A stretch of DNA of 64,000 nt from assembly GCF_016839145.1 (NCBI RefSeq), contig NZ_CP069303.1:434001-498000 (forward strand), given 5' to 3'. Position numbers and translations under genes: made by a program. This DNA is from Shinella sp. PSBB067. GTDB taxonomy: Bacteria > Pseudomonadota > Alphaproteobacteria > Rhizobiales > Rhizobiaceae. How positions within the stretch are numbered: the first letter of the stretch is position 1; every line of letters starts with the position of its first letter. The notes beneath the pieces are model-generated. The model had not been told where the DNA came from. It made no database searches and saw nothing but the letters and a program-made list of their open reading frames with translations. Shown one piece after another: positions 17,873 to 27,136 of the stretch.

Positions 17873-17941
17873 CGCCTCCGGCATGCCGTTCAGCATCGCG
17901 CCCCGCCATCGGCGTGGGCGATCCGAAGGAACACCGTCACC

Positions 17942-20032
17942 GTGTCCAGACGTTCCAATCTCATGACGCGCATCCTCGTCGTCGCGTCCCTCGTCGTCAT
18001 CGCCGCCTTCACCGGCTTCTCCCTCTATATCGACAGCCTGCAGCGCTCCGTGCTGACGAAATCCGTCGAGGAAAGCATCGACAGCTCCGGCAAGCAGGCC
18101 GCCCAGAGCATCGCCAACTGGCTGAACGCTCGCGTGGCGCTGACCGAGATGGCCGCCAACGCCGCCGCCCGGACCGCCGATCCTGCCGGCATCGAGGCCG
18201 TCCTCGACAACCAGGTCCTCATCAGCCAGTTCATCTCCACCTATGTCGGCGACGAGGCGGGCGTCTTCACGCAATGGCCGAAGTCGGACATGCCGGAAGG
18301 CTACGATCCGCGCCAGCGCCCCTGGTACCAGGATGCCGTCAAGGCGAATGGCAGCGTGCTGACCGAGCCCTATGTCGATGCCTCGACCGGCGACCTCGTC
18401 ATCACAGCGGCGCTTCCCATCAAGCGCGACGGCAAGCTTGCCGGCGTTGCCGGCAGCGACTTCTCGCTCAAGTCCCTCGTCGACATGGTCAACTCCGTCG
18501 ATCTCGGCGGGGCGGGCTTCGCCTTCCTCGTCAGCAAGGACGGCCAGATCCTCGTGCACCAGGACAAGGCGCTCGTCACCAGGTCGCTTGCCGATGCCTT
18601 CCCGCAGAAGACGCCCGCCATCGGCGGCGGCATCACCTACACGACCTATGCCGGCAAGCCGGCGCTCGTCTCCTTCGTGCCGGTCACGGGCCTGCCGTCG
18701 GTGGAGTGGTATCTCGGCTTCACCATCGACAGCGGCGTGGCATTTGCGGCCATCGACCAGTTCCGCATCGCCGCGACCATCGCCACGGTTCTCGCCGTCA
18801 TCGGCATGATGGGCTTCCTCGCCACCGTGCTCTCGCGCCTCGTCGTGCGCCCGGTCAAGGACATGACGGCCGCCATGGACAAGCTCGCCTCCGGCGATGT
18901 CGAGACGGACATCCCCGGCGAGGAGCGCCGTGACGAGATCGGCCGCATGGCCGCCGCCGTCGCCGTGTTCCGCGACAATGCCATCGAGCGCGCGCGCCTC
19001 GAGACCGCCGCCGAGGAGGGCCGCGTGCTCTCCGAAAGCGAGCGCCGCGAGCGCGAGGCGATGAAGGCCCGCGAAGCGGCCGAGATCCGGCACGCCGTCG
19101 AGGCGCTGGCGGACGGCCTCGGCCGCCTTGCCGACGGCGATCTCGCTCACCGCATCGAAACCCCCTTCGCCGGTCATCTCGACCGCCTGCGCACCGACTT
19201 CAACCACTCTCTCGCGAAGTTGCACACGGCGATGACGACGGTCGGCCAGAACGCCCGCGCCATCGATGCCGGCGCCACGGAAATCCGCTCTGCCGCCGAC
19301 GACCTCGCCCGCCGCACCGAGCAGCAGGCCGCGTCCGTCGAGGAGACCGCCGCCGCGCTGGAGGAGATCACCACCACCGTGAAGGACTCGACCCGCCGGG
19401 CCGAGGAGGTGGGCTCGCTCGTCTCGCGCACCCGCACCGGCGCCGAAAAGTCGGGCGAAGTGGTGCGCCGGGCCGTCTCGGCCATGCAGGGCATCGAGAA
19501 GTCCTCGCACGAGATCTCCAACATCATCGGCGTCATCGACGACATCGCCTTCCAGACGAACCTGCTGGCGCTCAATGCCGGCGTCGAGGCTGCCCGCGCG
19601 GGCGAGGCCGGCAAGGGCTTTGCGGTCGTGGCGCAGGAAGTGCGCGAGCTCGCCCAGCGCTCGGCCAATGCCGCCAAGGAGATCAAGACGCTGATCACCG
19701 CCTCCGGCGAGCAGGTCCGCTCCGGCGTGGCGCTGGTCGACGAAACGGGCGCGGCCCTTGAGGCCATCGTCCGCGAGGTGCAGGAGATCAACGGCCACGT
19801 CAACGCCATCGTGACCTCCGCCCGCGAACAGTCGACCGGCCTCCAGGAGATCAACACCGCCGTCAACACGATGGACCAGGGCACCCAGCAGAATGCCGCC
19901 ATGGTGGAGGAACAGACCGCCGCCAGCCATGGCCTCGCCGCCGAAGCCGCCGCGCTCAACGCCCTCCTGGCCCAGTTCAGGCTCGGCCAGGGCGAAGCAG
20001 CCACCGCCGCTCCTGCCCGACGCGCGGCGTGA
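17942..20032 (+). CDS. Methyl-accepting chemotaxis protein with dCache sensor
   Basis: A 696-residue chemoreceptor. A first transmembrane helix ([20 protein letters not shown]) leads to a periplasmic double-Cache sensor (residues about 35-275; ligand-site hallmark [14 protein letters not shown]), then a second helix ([20 protein letters not shown]), a HAMP domain and a second HAMP-like segment. The cytoplasmic signalling hairpin is intact ([20 protein letters not shown]). There is no C-terminal CheR-docking pentapeptide. Translation starts at a GTG (17942), with GAAGGA upstream. The ligand is unknown; dCache sensors often bind amino or organic acids. Confidence 0.95.
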   Translation: MSRRSNLMTRILVVASLVVIAAFTGFSLYIDSLQRSVLTKSVEESIDSSGKQAAQSIANWLNARVALTEMAANAAARTADPAGIEAVLDNQVLISQFISTYVGDEAGVFTQWPKSDMPEGYDPRQRPWYQDAVKANGSVLTEPYVDASTGDLVITAALPIKRDGKLAGVAGSDFSLKSLVDMVNSVDLGGAGFAFLVSKDGQILVHQDKALVTRSLADAFPQKTPAIGGGITYTTYAGKPALVSFVPVTGLPSVEWYLGFTIDSGVAFAAIDQFRIAATIATVLAVIGMMGFLATVLSRLVVRPVKDMTAAMDKLASGDVETDIPGEERRDEIGRMAAAVAVFRDNAIERARLETAAEEGRVLSESERREREAMKAREAAEIRHAVEALADGLGRLADGDLAHRIETPFAGHLDRLRTDFNHSLAKLHTAMTTVGQNARAIDAGATEIRSAADDLARRTEQQAASVEETAAALEEITTTVKDSTRRAEEVGSLVSRTRTGAEKSGEVVRRAVSAMQGIEKSSHEISNIIGVIDDIAFQTNLLALNAGVEAARAGEAGKGFAVVAQEVRELAQRSANAAKEIKTLITASGEQVRSGVALVDETGAALEAIVREVQEINGHVNAIVTSAREQSTGLQEINTAVNTMDQGTQQNAAMVEEQTAASHGLAAEAAALNALLAQFRLGQGEAATAAPARRAA

Positions 20033-20055
20033 GCGATCAAGCGTTTAAGCTTCGC

Positions 20056-20087
20056 GCCGACCCCAGATTAGGAATCTGGTGGTCGGC
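20056..20087. terminator. Inverted repeat between the chemoreceptor and the toxin-antitoxin pair
   Basis: GCCGACC(C)CAGATT pairs with AATCTGGTGGTCGGC, a stem of about 14 bp with one bulged base and a three-base loop. It lies 24 bp after the chemoreceptor stop and lacks a T-tract, so termination is only probable. It ends one base before the -35 box of the antitoxin promoter. Confidence 0.5.
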
Positions 20088-20088
20088 G

Positions 20089-20117
20089 TTGCTATGCGAG
20101 CAGGAATGTTCTAATGT
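20089..20117 (+). promoter_or_regulatory. Putative promoter of the Phd-VapC type operon
   Basis: TTGCTA (20089-20094) and TAATGT (20112-20117) are separated by 17 bases, a good sigma70-type spacing, and lie about 30 bp upstream of the antitoxin ATG at 20147. GGTGAGGTG forms the ribosome site. No clean operator palindrome is visible within it. Confidence 0.5.
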
Positions 20118-20146
20118 ATCAACTTTTCCCTTGGTGAGGTGCTGCC

Positions 20147-20401
20147 ATGACCATCACAACCTTGTCGAGCCGCGAGTTCCAGCAGAACGCCAATCAGGCG
20201 CAAAAGGCCGCGCGCAGCGGTCCCGTCTTCATCACCAATCGGGGCCGGACGGCACATGTTCTGCTTAGCTACGAGGAATACCAGCGTATCATGGGAAACC
20301 GACGGAGCATTGTCGAGGCGCTGTCCATGCCGGGAATAGAGGATACGGAACTCGAAATCCCCCGCGCTCGAGAAATGCCGCGTCCGGCTGACCTGTCCTG
20401 A
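20147..20401 (+). CDS. Phd/YefM family antitoxin
   Basis: The 84-residue protein has the Phd/YefM DNA-binding N-terminus (TITTLSSREFQQNANQAQKA) with the typical ITNRGRTAHVLLSYEEYQ strand-helix unit, and a disordered acidic C-terminal tail that would wrap the toxin. It probably autoregulates the operon. Its stop codon overlaps the toxin start by one base (TGATG), so translation is coupled. Base use looks slightly less GC-rich than the neighbours, which fits a mobile module. Confidence 0.92.
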   Translation: MTITTLSSREFQQNANQAQKAARSGPVFITNRGRTAHVLLSYEEYQRIMGNRRSIVEALSMPGIEDTELEIPRAREMPRPADLS

Positions 20402-20826
20402 TGTTCCTGCTCGATACGAATGTCATTTCCGAATTGCGCAAGGCGGGCGGTGGAAAAGCGGATCCGAACGTCGTCGCCTGGCTGGCCGGCCAGGACGCGT
20501 CGACGTGCTATGTTTCGGCGATCACTCTCATGGAGCTGGATCTCGGAATCCTGCTGATGGAGCGACGTGATCCTGCCCAGGGCGCTCGCTTGCGCACCTG
20601 GATGGCGGATTACGTTCTTCCGGAGTTTTCGGAACGCACGATTCCTATCGAACGGGCCGTTGCACTGGCCTGCGCACGACTGCATGTGCCCGATCCCCGG
20701 CCAGAACGGGACGCATTCATCGCCGCAAGCGCTCTCGTCCACGGGATGACGCTCGTGACGCGGAACGTGGCGGATTTCACGCCCATGGGCGTTACCATCG
20801 TCAATCCATGGGACGAGCCCGCATGA
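20401..20826 (+). CDS. PIN-domain toxin (VapC/FitB type)
   Basis: A 141-residue PIN-domain ribonuclease. The acidic centre is formed by Asp5 of MFLLDTNVISEL, the glutamate of SAITLMELDLG near residue 43, and the aspartate of PDPRPERDAFIAASA near residue 101, with the closing TRNVADF motif. VapC toxins cut tRNA or rRNA when freed from their antitoxin. It is coupled to the Phd-like antitoxin and ends 2 bp before the convergent RNA methyltransferase, so the module has been placed exactly between housekeeping genes. Confidence 0.92.
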   Translation: MFLLDTNVISELRKAGGGKADPNVVAWLAGQDASTCYVSAITLMELDLGILLMERRDPAQGARLRTWMADYVLPEFSERTIPIERAVALACARLHVPDPRPERDAFIAASALVHGMTLVTRNVADFTPMGVTIVNPWDEPA

Positions 20827-20827
20827 C

Positions 20828-22081
20828 TTACTGTTTCTCCAGCACCGCCACGGCTTCCACATGGGCCGACCAGAGGAACTGGTCGATGGGGGTGACGAGG
20901 CGGATGCGGTAGCCGGCGGCGGTGAGGATCGAAAGATCCCGGGCAAGGCTCACGGGATTGCAGGAGACGGCGACGATGGTTTTCACGCCCGAACGGGCGA
21001 GCTCCTTGCACTGGTCCTCGGCGCCGGCGCGCGGCGGGTCGAAGACCACGGCGTCGTAGGCCTTCAGCTCGGAGACCATCAGCGGGCGGCGGAAGAGGTC
21101 GCGCCGTTCCACCGTCACGGGTTTCAGGCCCTGGGTGTTGCGCGCGGCATGGTCCAGCGCCTTGATCGCCTTCTCGTCGCCCTCGACGGCATGCACCTTG
21201 GCCCTTCGCGCGATGCGCAGCGCAAAGGTGCCGGAGCCGGCGAAGAGGTCGGCGACGCGCTTGGCCTTGCCGAGCGCCTCCAGGACCAGCCCGGCCATCG
21301 CCTCCTCGGCCGGCTTCGTCGCCTGCGTGAAGCCGCCGGCCGGCGGAAAGACGCGCACGCCGTCAAAATCGATCTCCGGCTTGACCGGCTCGATGATGAT
21401 CTCGCCGTCGTTGGACACGCGGGCGATGCCCCGCTGGGAGAGGACGCATTCGGTGACGGCGCGCCGTTCCCGGTCGCCCACCTTCTTCACACCCTCGAAG
21501 GCGAGGTCGAGGCCGGTCGCCGTTTCCAGCACCGTCAGGCGGAAGGGCTCGCTCGATGTCGCGATGGCCGCGCAGACCCGGCGGATGTCGTCCAGCCGGG
21601 AGACGATGCCGCCGCTGCTGATGGGACAGTGCTCGATGGAGACGATGTGGTGGCTGCCGGCCTGGTTGAAGCCGAGCAGAATGCCCTTTTCCGTCTTGCG
21701 CGCGGTGAAGGTGACGCGGCGGCGCTCGCCCGGCCGGGCGATGAGCAGCGGCGCGACCTCGGGTGTCAGCGCCTTGGATTTCAGGGCGTTGACGACGAGG
21801 CCGCGTTTGAAGTCGTGATAGAGCGAATCGCCCGCATGCTGCAGCGTGCAGCCGCCGCAGGTGCCGTTCTTTCCATCCGGACCGAAATGTACGCAGGCCG
21901 GCTCCACCCGCTGGGGCGAGACGACCGACATGGACATGACCGTGCCGTGGTTCTTCACCCGCGCGACGGCGACCGTCTCGCCGGGCAGCGTGAAGGGTAC
22001 GTAGACGGGGCCGCCCGGCGCTTCGGCGATGCCGTCGCCGCCGCTGCCGAGCCGCGCGATGGTGAGGGTTTCCGTCGTCAT
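20828..22081 (-). CDS. TrmA/RlmD-type RNA m5U methyltransferase
   Basis: A 417-residue class I RNA methyltransferase of the RumA/TrmA family. It has an N-terminal TRAM-like region (GPVYVPFTLPGETVAVARVK), a cysteine cluster that binds 4Fe-4S (GTCGGCTLQHAG), the SAM loop ADLFAGSGTFALRIARRAK, the NPPR-type motif FDPPRAGAEDQC and the catalytic cysteine in VAVSCNPVSLARDL. The substrate uridine (23S or tRNA) cannot be told from sequence alone. It overlaps tlyA by four bases, so the two are coupled. Confidence 0.92.
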   Translation of the reverse strand: MTTETLTIARLGSGGDGIAEAPGGPVYVPFTLPGETVAVARVKNHGTVMSMSVVSPQRVEPACVHFGPDGKNGTCGGCTLQHAGDSLYHDFKRGLVVNALKSKALTPEVAPLLIARPGERRRVTFTARKTEKGILLGFNQAGSHHIVSIEHCPISSGGIVSRLDDIRRVCAAIATSSEPFRLTVLETATGLDLAFEGVKKVGDRERRAVTECVLSQRGIARVSNDGEIIIEPVKPEIDFDGVRVFPPAGGFTQATKPAEEAMAGLVLEALGKAKRVADLFAGSGTFALRIARRAKVHAVEGDEKAIKALDHAARNTQGLKPVTVERRDLFRRPLMVSELKAYDAVVFDPPRAGAEDQCKELARSGVKTIVAVSCNPVSLARDLSILTAAGYRIRLVTPIDQFLWSAHVEAVAVLEKQ

Positions 22082-22830
22082 GGCTTTCGCCCTCCAAGAA
22101 GAAATTCGTGATTGCCGTCGCCGCCGGCGATGGGCGAGGGCGTAAGGCCGAGGCTCTGCCAGCCCATCTCCTCGACGAGCCAGCGCTCCAGCTCCGCCGC
22201 CACGGCCGGCGCGCTGTCAGGGTCCTTCAGAAGCCCGGCCTTGCTGATCGCCTCGCGCCCCGCCTCGAACTGCGGCTTGACGAGAAGGGCGCAGAAGGCG
22301 CCAGGCTCGGCAAGCGCCAGCGCCGGGGGCAGGGCGAGCTTCAGCGAGATGAAGGAGACGTCGGAGACGACCGCGCCTATCGCCCGCCCGCCGAGATCGG
22401 CCCGGCCGAGCGCCCGCGCATTCAGCCCTTCGAGATTGGTGACGCGCGGATCGGTGCGAAGGCTCGGATGCATCTGGTCGTGCCCGACATCGACGGCGAC
22501 GACATGCGCGGCGCCGCGCTCCAGCAGCACCTGCGTGAAGCCGCCGGTGGAAGCGCCGATGTCGAGACAGTCGAGGCCGTCGGGATCGAGCCCGAACCGG
22601 TCGAGCGCCGCCGCCAGCTTCAGCGCCGCGCGCGACACATAGGACCGCGCCGGATCGTCGACGACAAGGACGGCCGAGGCGGGAAAGCTCGCGCTCGGCT
22701 TGGTGACGACGCGGCCGTTGACGGTGACGGTGCCGCGCATGATCGCATCGCGCGCCCGCGAGCGGCTGGCGACGAGACCGGCATTCAGCAGGAGCTGGTC
22801 GAGGCGGATGGTTTCGCTGGCTTGGGACAT
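22078..22830 (-). CDS. tlyA: TlyA family rRNA methyltransferase
   Basis: A 250-residue protein with an N-terminal S4 RNA-binding domain (RLDQLLLNAGLVASRSRARD) and an FtsJ/RrmJ-like methyltransferase domain with the SAM loop LDIGASTGGFTQVLLERGA. TlyA proteins 2'-O-methylate rRNA and are linked to capreomycin sensitivity; in some species they also act as hemolysins. The ATG at 22828-22830 fits the MSQASETIRLDQLL start. It lies downstream of dxs with a 184-bp gap. Confidence 0.92.
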   Translation of the reverse strand: MSQASETIRLDQLLLNAGLVASRSRARDAIMRGTVTVNGRVVTKPSASFPASAVLVVDDPARSYVSRAALKLAAALDRFGLDPDGLDCLDIGASTGGFTQVLLERGAAHVVAVDVGHDQMHPSLRTDPRVTNLEGLNARALGRADLGGRAIGAVVSDVSFISLKLALPPALALAEPGAFCALLVKPQFEAGREAISKAGLLKDPDSAPAVAAELERWLVEEMGWQSLGLTPSPIAGGDGNHEFLLGGRKP

Positions 22831-23014
22831 GCGCCTCTCATGACGCTTCGGGGGCAAAGAGGCAAGCCCCGGTCGTGTGCCTTGCGTTCCCTACGAAGGG
22901 GAGGAGGTACCCGGAGGTCCGGATGAGGGGCGGCCGCGGGCAGGAAGCAATGATTTTCGGAATACCTCCCGCCCCAGGAGGACGGCGGATGAAGAGCAAA
23001 ACTTGCGGGCCGTT

Positions 23015-24937
23015 TCAGCCCGCCGCGCCCACATCCGCGACGGCCTTCTGGCCGAGTGCCTGGAACACCGTGGAGACGATGCCGGCGCGGTCGAGGCCGG
23101 CCCTGGCATACATCGCCTCGGGCTTGGCCTGTTCCATCCAGGTATCGGGCAGCACCATGGGGCGCACCTTGAGGCCGTGGTCGAGCAGGCCTTCGAGCGC
23201 GAGGAACTGCAGCACATGGCTGGCGAAGCCGCCGACGGCGCCTTCCTCGATGGTGATCAGCACTTCGTGGTTGCGGGCAAGCTGGCGGATGAGGTCGCGG
23301 TCGAGCGGCTTGGCGAAGCGCGCATCGGCAACCGTTGTGGAAAGTCCCGATGCGTCGAGGTCCTCGGCGGCAAGCAGACAGTCGGCAAGGCGGGTGCCGA
23401 AGGAGAGCAGCGCCACCTTGGAGCCCTGCTTGACGACGCGGCCCTTGCCGATCTGAAGGATCTCGCCGCGCGCCGGCATCTCGACGCCGACGCCTTCGCC
23501 GCGCGGATAGCGGAAGGAGATCGGGCCGTCGCCATAGGCGGCGGCGGTGCGCACCATGTGCTTCAGCTCCGCCTCGTCGGCGGCGGCCATCACGACGAAG
23601 CCGGGCAGCGTTGCGAGATAGGTCGTGTCGAAGGAGCCGGCATGGGTCGGCCCGTCGGCGCCGACGAAGCCGGCCCGGTCGATGGGAAAGCGCACCGGCA
23701 GGCCCTGGATGGCGACATCGTGCACCACCTGGTCGTAGCCGCGCTGCAGGAAGGTGGAATAGAGCGCGCAGAAGGGCTTGTAGCCCTCCGCGGCAAGGCC
23801 GGCGGCGAAGGTCACCGCATGCTGTTCGGCAATGCCGACGTCGAAGGTGCGGGCGGGGAAGGCGGCGGCGAGCTTGTCGAGGCCGGTGCCGGCGGGCATG
23901 GCGGCGGTGACGCCGACGATCTTCTCGTCGAAGCCCGCCTCCTGCACCAGCGCTTCGGCGAAGACGGCGGTATAGGCGGGTGCGTTCGGCTTGGCTTTCG
24001 CCTGCGCGCCGGTGATGACGTCGAACTTGTTGACGCCGTGATACTTATCGGCGGCCGCCTCGGCCGGCGGATAGCCCTTGCCCTTCTGCGTGACAACGTG
24101 GATCAGCACCGGGCCCCTGGAATTGTCGCGCACGTTGCGCAGCACGGGCAGCAGGTGCTCGAAGGAATGACCGTCGATCGGGCCGATATGATAAAAGCCC
24201 ATCTCCTCGAACAGCGTGCCGCCGGTGACGTAGCCGCGCGCGTGCTCGACGGCGCGGGTGATCGCCCGGTCGACCGTCTTGCCGAGATAGGCGGTCAGCT
24301 TCTTGCCGAGGTCGCGGAAGCCCATATAGGTGCGGCCGGAGGCAAGGCGCGCGAGATAGGCGCTCATCGCGCCCGTTGGCGGGGCGATCGACATGTCGTT
24401 GTCGTTGAGGATGACGATGAGGCGCGCATCGAGCGCCCCGGCATTGTTCAGCGCCTCGTAGGCCATGCCGGCCGACATCGCGCCGTCGCCGATGACGGCG
24501 ATGACGTTGCGGTGCTCGCCCGAAAGGTCGGCGGCGACCGCCATGCCGAGGCCGGCGGAGATCGAGGTCGAGGAATGGGCGGCGCCGAAGGGGTCGTATT
24601 CGCTCTCGGCCCGGCGGGTGAAGCCGGAAAGGCCGTCTTCCTGGCGCAGCGTGCGGATGCGCTCGCGCCGGCCGGTGAGGATCTTGTGCGGATAGCACTG
24701 GTGGCCGACGTCGAAGATCAGCCGGTCCTTCGGCGTGTCGAAGACCTTGTGGATGGCGATGGTCAGCTCCACCACGCCGAGCCCCGCCCCGAGATGCCCG
24801 CCGGTGCGCGAGACGGCATCGACCATCTCGGCGCGCAGTTCCGCCGCCAGTTGCGGCAGGTCGCGGTCCTCGACGGCCTTCAGGTCCGCCGGAATGCGAA
24901 CCTTGTCGAGTAGGGGGGTGGCTGGTGCCTGTGTCAC
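23015..24937 (-). CDS. dxs: 1-deoxy-D-xylulose-5-phosphate synthase
   Basis: Dxs condenses pyruvate and glyceraldehyde-3-phosphate, the first step of the non-mevalonate isoprenoid pathway and a source of thiamine and pyridoxal precursors. The thiamine diphosphate motif [18 protein letters not shown], the substrate loop [14 protein letters not shown] and the transketolase C domain are all present. I prefer the GTG at 24935-24937 ([12 protein letters not shown], 640 residues), because GAGG lies seven bases upstream; an ATG six bases earlier is the alternative. In other Rhizobiaceae the xseB gene directly precedes dxs; here it is 3.2 kb away. Confidence 0.96.
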   Translation of the reverse strand: MTQAPATPLLDKVRIPADLKAVEDRDLPQLAAELRAEMVDAVSRTGGHLGAGLGVVELTIAIHKVFDTPKDRLIFDVGHQCYPHKILTGRRERIRTLRQEDGLSGFTRRAESEYDPFGAAHSSTSISAGLGMAVAADLSGEHRNVIAVIGDGAMSAGMAYEALNNAGALDARLIVILNDNDMSIAPPTGAMSAYLARLASGRTYMGFRDLGKKLTAYLGKTVDRAITRAVEHARGYVTGGTLFEEMGFYHIGPIDGHSFEHLLPVLRNVRDNSRGPVLIHVVTQKGKGYPPAEAAADKYHGVNKFDVITGAQAKAKPNAPAYTAVFAEALVQEAGFDEKIVGVTAAMPAGTGLDKLAAAFPARTFDVGIAEQHAVTFAAGLAAEGYKPFCALYSTFLQRGYDQVVHDVAIQGLPVRFPIDRAGFVGADGPTHAGSFDTTYLATLPGFVVMAAADEAELKHMVRTAAAYGDGPISFRYPRGEGVGVEMPARGEILQIGKGRVVKQGSKVALLSFGTRLADCLLAAEDLDASGLSTTVADARFAKPLDRDLIRQLARNHEVLITIEEGAVGGFASHVLQFLALEGLLDHGLKVRPMVLPDTWMEQAKPEAMYARAGLDRAGIVSTVFQALGQKAVADVGAAG

Positions 24938-25193
24938 TCTCATGCCTCGTGTTCCTGCCCGCATGCCGCGCTCCGCTGCGGAGCCGGGCCGGGACATACG
25001 ACTTCACGCCGCGTTTGCCTTCACATGCAGAATGCGGCGTGCGATTTCAACCGTTTCGGCAAGTCTAGAGCGTATTTCGCCGGATTGATACCTTGCAAAC
25101 CGACCCATTGGCGAACTCTTGTTGGGCAAATGGGGCATTTTGCGGACGCCGTGCCCGTCCGGCCGATGCGTGATTCCCGGGGCGGAAGACGCT

Positions 25194-25598
25194 CTACTTC
25201 CTCTTCTTCGCCCGGGACGACCGGTTGAGGGCGACGGCCGCGCGCACGAGCGCTTTCAGGGCATCCTCCCTGATGGCCTCGCCCTCGCGCAAATCGATGG
25301 CGCGGCGCGTATTGCCCTCCAGGCTGGAATTGAAGAGCCCGGCCGGGTCCTCCAGCGAGGCGCCCCTGGCGAAGGTCATCTTCACCACGGCCTTGTAGGT
25401 CTCGCCGGTGCAGACGATGCCGTCATGCTCCCAGACGGGAACGCCCCGCCATTTCCATTCCTCCGTCACGTCGGGGGCGGCCTCCTTGATCAGGGCGCGC
25501 AGCCGCGCCAGCGTCTCGCCGCGCCAGTCGGCAAGTTCGGCGATCCGCCCGTCGATCAGGCGCGAAGGCGTGTCCGCGCCGCTCTCCGTCTCGTCCAT
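25194..25598 (-). CDS. DUF1801 domain protein (second copy)
   Basis: The 134-residue protein is a DUF1801 (YdhG-like) domain: LIKEAAPDVTEEWKWRGVPVWEHDGIVC leads to KMTFARGASLEDP and a lysine/arginine-rich tail (SSRAKKRK). It has no known reaction; the domain is related to iron-chaperone and SRPBCC-like folds. It lies 19 bp downstream of another DUF1801 gene and is the last gene of the ArsR-headed leftward group. Confidence 0.85.
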   Translation of the reverse strand: MDETESGADTPSRLIDGRIAELADWRGETLARLRALIKEAAPDVTEEWKWRGVPVWEHDGIVCTGETYKAVVKMTFARGASLEDPAGLFNSSLEGNTRRAIDLREGEAIREDALKALVRAAVALNRSSRAKKRK

Positions 25599-25617
25599 GG
25601 CTCCGTCCTTCCGCCCG

Positions 25618-26040
25618 TTACATGCGCTCGCCGGGAAGCTTGCTCGCCTGCCCGATCCATCCGGCAAGCAGGGCCTCGTCCAGCGCCTCGCCCTCGTGAA
25701 TGTGGACATAGCGCGTCTCGGCGGTTTTGGAAGCGATCGGCGGGACCGGGTCGAGCGCGGCGCCGCGGAAGAATGCCAGCTTTATGTATTTCGCAAAGCA
25801 GTGATAGCTGAGGAACCAGCCGTCGCCCTCGATGCCGTAGAAGGGGGAATTCCACTTCACGGCCTTGTGGACGCCGGGCACCGTTTTCTCGATCAGCTCG
25901 TCCAGCCGGCGCCCGACCTCGCTCTTCCAGCCGGGCATGGCGGCGATATAGGCCTTGACCGGGCCGTCGCCGTAGCCCTTGGGGATCTGCGGATTGCCGC
26001 CCGAAAGCAGGACGGGCTTGTCGCTCTTCTTGCCTGCCAT
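25618..26040 (-). CDS. DUF1801 domain protein (first copy)
   Basis: The 140-residue protein belongs to the DUF1801 family: it has GGNPQIPKGYGDGPVKAYIA, then the core VKWNSPFYGIEGDGWFLSYH and KLAFFRGAALDP. It differs from the next gene's protein by about one half, so the pair is not a recent duplicate. AGGAGG lies five bases upstream of its ATG at 26040. Its function is unknown; the neighbours suggest a shared small-molecule or lipid role. Confidence 0.87.
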   Translation of the reverse strand: MAGKKSDKPVLLSGGNPQIPKGYGDGPVKAYIAAMPGWKSEVGRRLDELIEKTVPGVHKAVKWNSPFYGIEGDGWFLSYHCFAKYIKLAFFRGAALDPVPPIASKTAETRYVHIHEGEALDEALLAGWIGQASKLPGERM

Positions 26041-26049
26041 CGCGTCCTC

Positions 26050-26256
26050 CTAGCCTTGCCGCCACCGCGCCGCATAGGGCAGGGCGAAGAGATAGAGCCC
26101 GCTTGCAAGAAGCAGGATGAGCGGGAAGAGCGCGAGAAGGCCGATCCAAACGGCCGGCTCGCCCTGCGTCAGCGCCGCGATATTGACGAGCACCGCAAGC
26201 GTGAAGGCAATCGACAGCCAGCGGTGGATCTGCCGGATCTTCGTGTTCCAGTTCAT
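26050..26256 (-). CDS. Small two-span membrane protein
   Basis: The 68-residue protein has two hydrophobic segments (WLSIAFTLAVLVNIAALT and WIGLLALFPLILLLASGLYLFAL) and no recognised domain name. It lies 12 bp downstream of the SRPBCC gene and 9 bp upstream of the DUF1801 gene, and AAGGAG precedes its ATG. Small proteins like this often sit next to ArsR-SRPBCC pairs in proteobacteria (inference from memory). Confidence 0.75.
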   Translation of the reverse strand: MNWNTKIRQIHRWLSIAFTLAVLVNIAALTQGEPAVWIGLLALFPLILLLASGLYLFALPYAARWRQG

Positions 26257-26268
26257 GGTCGCTCCTTC

Positions 26269-26685
26269 CTATTCCAGTCCGGCCAGAACCCGTTCGAGGT
26301 TCGTGAAGTGCAGCTCCCAGCCATGGCGCGCGCCGCCGAAGGCCTGCTTCTGCTCCGGCCGGAACCCGGTCTGCTCCATGCGCAGCAGCGTGCCGGCCCC
26401 CGTCGGCGTCAGCGTGAAGCTCACCACGCTCCTCAGATTGAAAGCCGGGTCGTCGTGCGCGTGATTCCAGGTGTAGGTCAGGGTTTTTCCGGGCTCGACC
26501 GTGAGGACGTCGCATTCGACGCTGCCCCACTCGCCGCTCATCGTGAACCTGTGGCCGACGACCGGCGCAAAATCGGTGCGCATCAGCCATTCCGCGATGA
26601 GATGCGGCTGGGTCAGCGCGCGCCAGAGCTTTTCCGGCGGATGGGCAATCTCGCGCTCGACGACGACGGTGCGTGTCTCGTTCAT
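26269..26685 (-). CDS. SRPBCC (AHSA1-like) domain protein
   Basis: The 138-residue protein is an AHSA1-type SRPBCC domain: VEREIAHPPEKLWRALTQPH at the start, KTLTYTWNHAHDD in the middle and GWELHFTNLERVLAGLE at the end. The fold forms a hydrophobic pocket for lipids or other small ligands. It shares the ATGA overlap with the ArsR gene, so the two are translationally coupled. Such ArsR-SRPBCC pairs are frequent, but their ligand is not known. Confidence 0.9.
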   Translation of the reverse strand: MNETRTVVVEREIAHPPEKLWRALTQPHLIAEWLMRTDFAPVVGHRFTMSGEWGSVECDVLTVEPGKTLTYTWNHAHDDPAFNLRSVVSFTLTPTGAGTLLRMEQTGFRPEQKQAFGGARHGWELHFTNLERVLAGLE

Positions 26686-27005
26686 TGATCCATTCTCCTC
26701 AGCAGATTTTCAAGATCGTCGAACCGCGCCTCCCAGAACCGGGACATCTGGCTGGTCCAGTCGACCAGCGGCGCCAGCGCGCCGGGCTGCGCGCTGTAAT
26801 GCGTCTGCCGGCCCTCATGGCGGTCGCGCACGAGGCCGGCCTGCTTGAGGAGGCTGAGATGCTTCGAGACGACCGGCTGCGAAACGCCGGCCTGCGCCGT
26901 CAGCGCGCCCACGGTCTTCTCGCCCTCGCGGCACAGCCGCTCGAAAAGCGCCCGCCGCGTCGGGTCGGCCAGAGTGCGGAAGAGGATGTCGTGCGGCTCG
27001 GTCAA
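26682..27005 (-). CDS. ArsR-family transcriptional regulator
   Basis: The 107-residue protein is a winged-helix ArsR regulator (FRTLADPTRRALFERLCREG; recognition helix VSQPVVSKHLSLLKQAGLV). It has no cysteine metal box, so it is probably not a metal sensor. The start codon is a TTG at 27003-27005, the only start that keeps the MTEPHD N-terminus. It probably represses its own operon through the two tandem operators just upstream. Confidence 0.9.
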   Translation of the reverse strand: MTEPHDILFRTLADPTRRALFERLCREGEKTVGALTAQAGVSQPVVSKHLSLLKQAGLVRDRHEGRQTHYSAQPGALAPLVDWTSQMSRFWEARFDDLENLLRRMDQ

Positions 27006-27010
27006 AATCC

Positions 27011-27063
27011 ATACCTCAATGGCTATGGATTTTTATATAGCTGAACGGCTATGGGTCGGTCAA
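27011..27063 (-). promoter_or_regulatory. Promoter with two tandem ArsR operators
   Basis: On the minus strand a -35 TTGACC (27058-27063) and a -10 TATATA (27034-27039) are 18 bases apart. The 18-base sequence CCATAGCCGTTCAGCTAT (27037-27054) fills this spacer, and a second copy, CCATAGCCATTGAGGTAT (27011-27028), lies 26 bases downstream, directly before the TTG start. The copies match at 15 of 18 positions. Each has ATA..TAT type symmetry, as in ArsR operators. Binding by the ArsR product would block transcription. Confidence 0.7.
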
Positions 27064-27136
27064 CGATCTTTCTTGCAAAACCGCATTCGCCTCTTCCCGT
27101 CATGCCCGGAGCGGGCCGGGTTCCGCCGCCTGTGCG

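Noticed and set aside
17816..19930. 704-residue open frame antisense to the chemoreceptor
   Set aside because: It is a GC-bias shadow of a real gene: the opposite strand encodes a full chemoreceptor with intact motifs, and the antisense product has no recognisable domain.
24938..25193. Possible gene in the 256-bp gap before dxs
   Set aside because: No frame with a ribosome site and plausible protein; probably the dxs promoter region.
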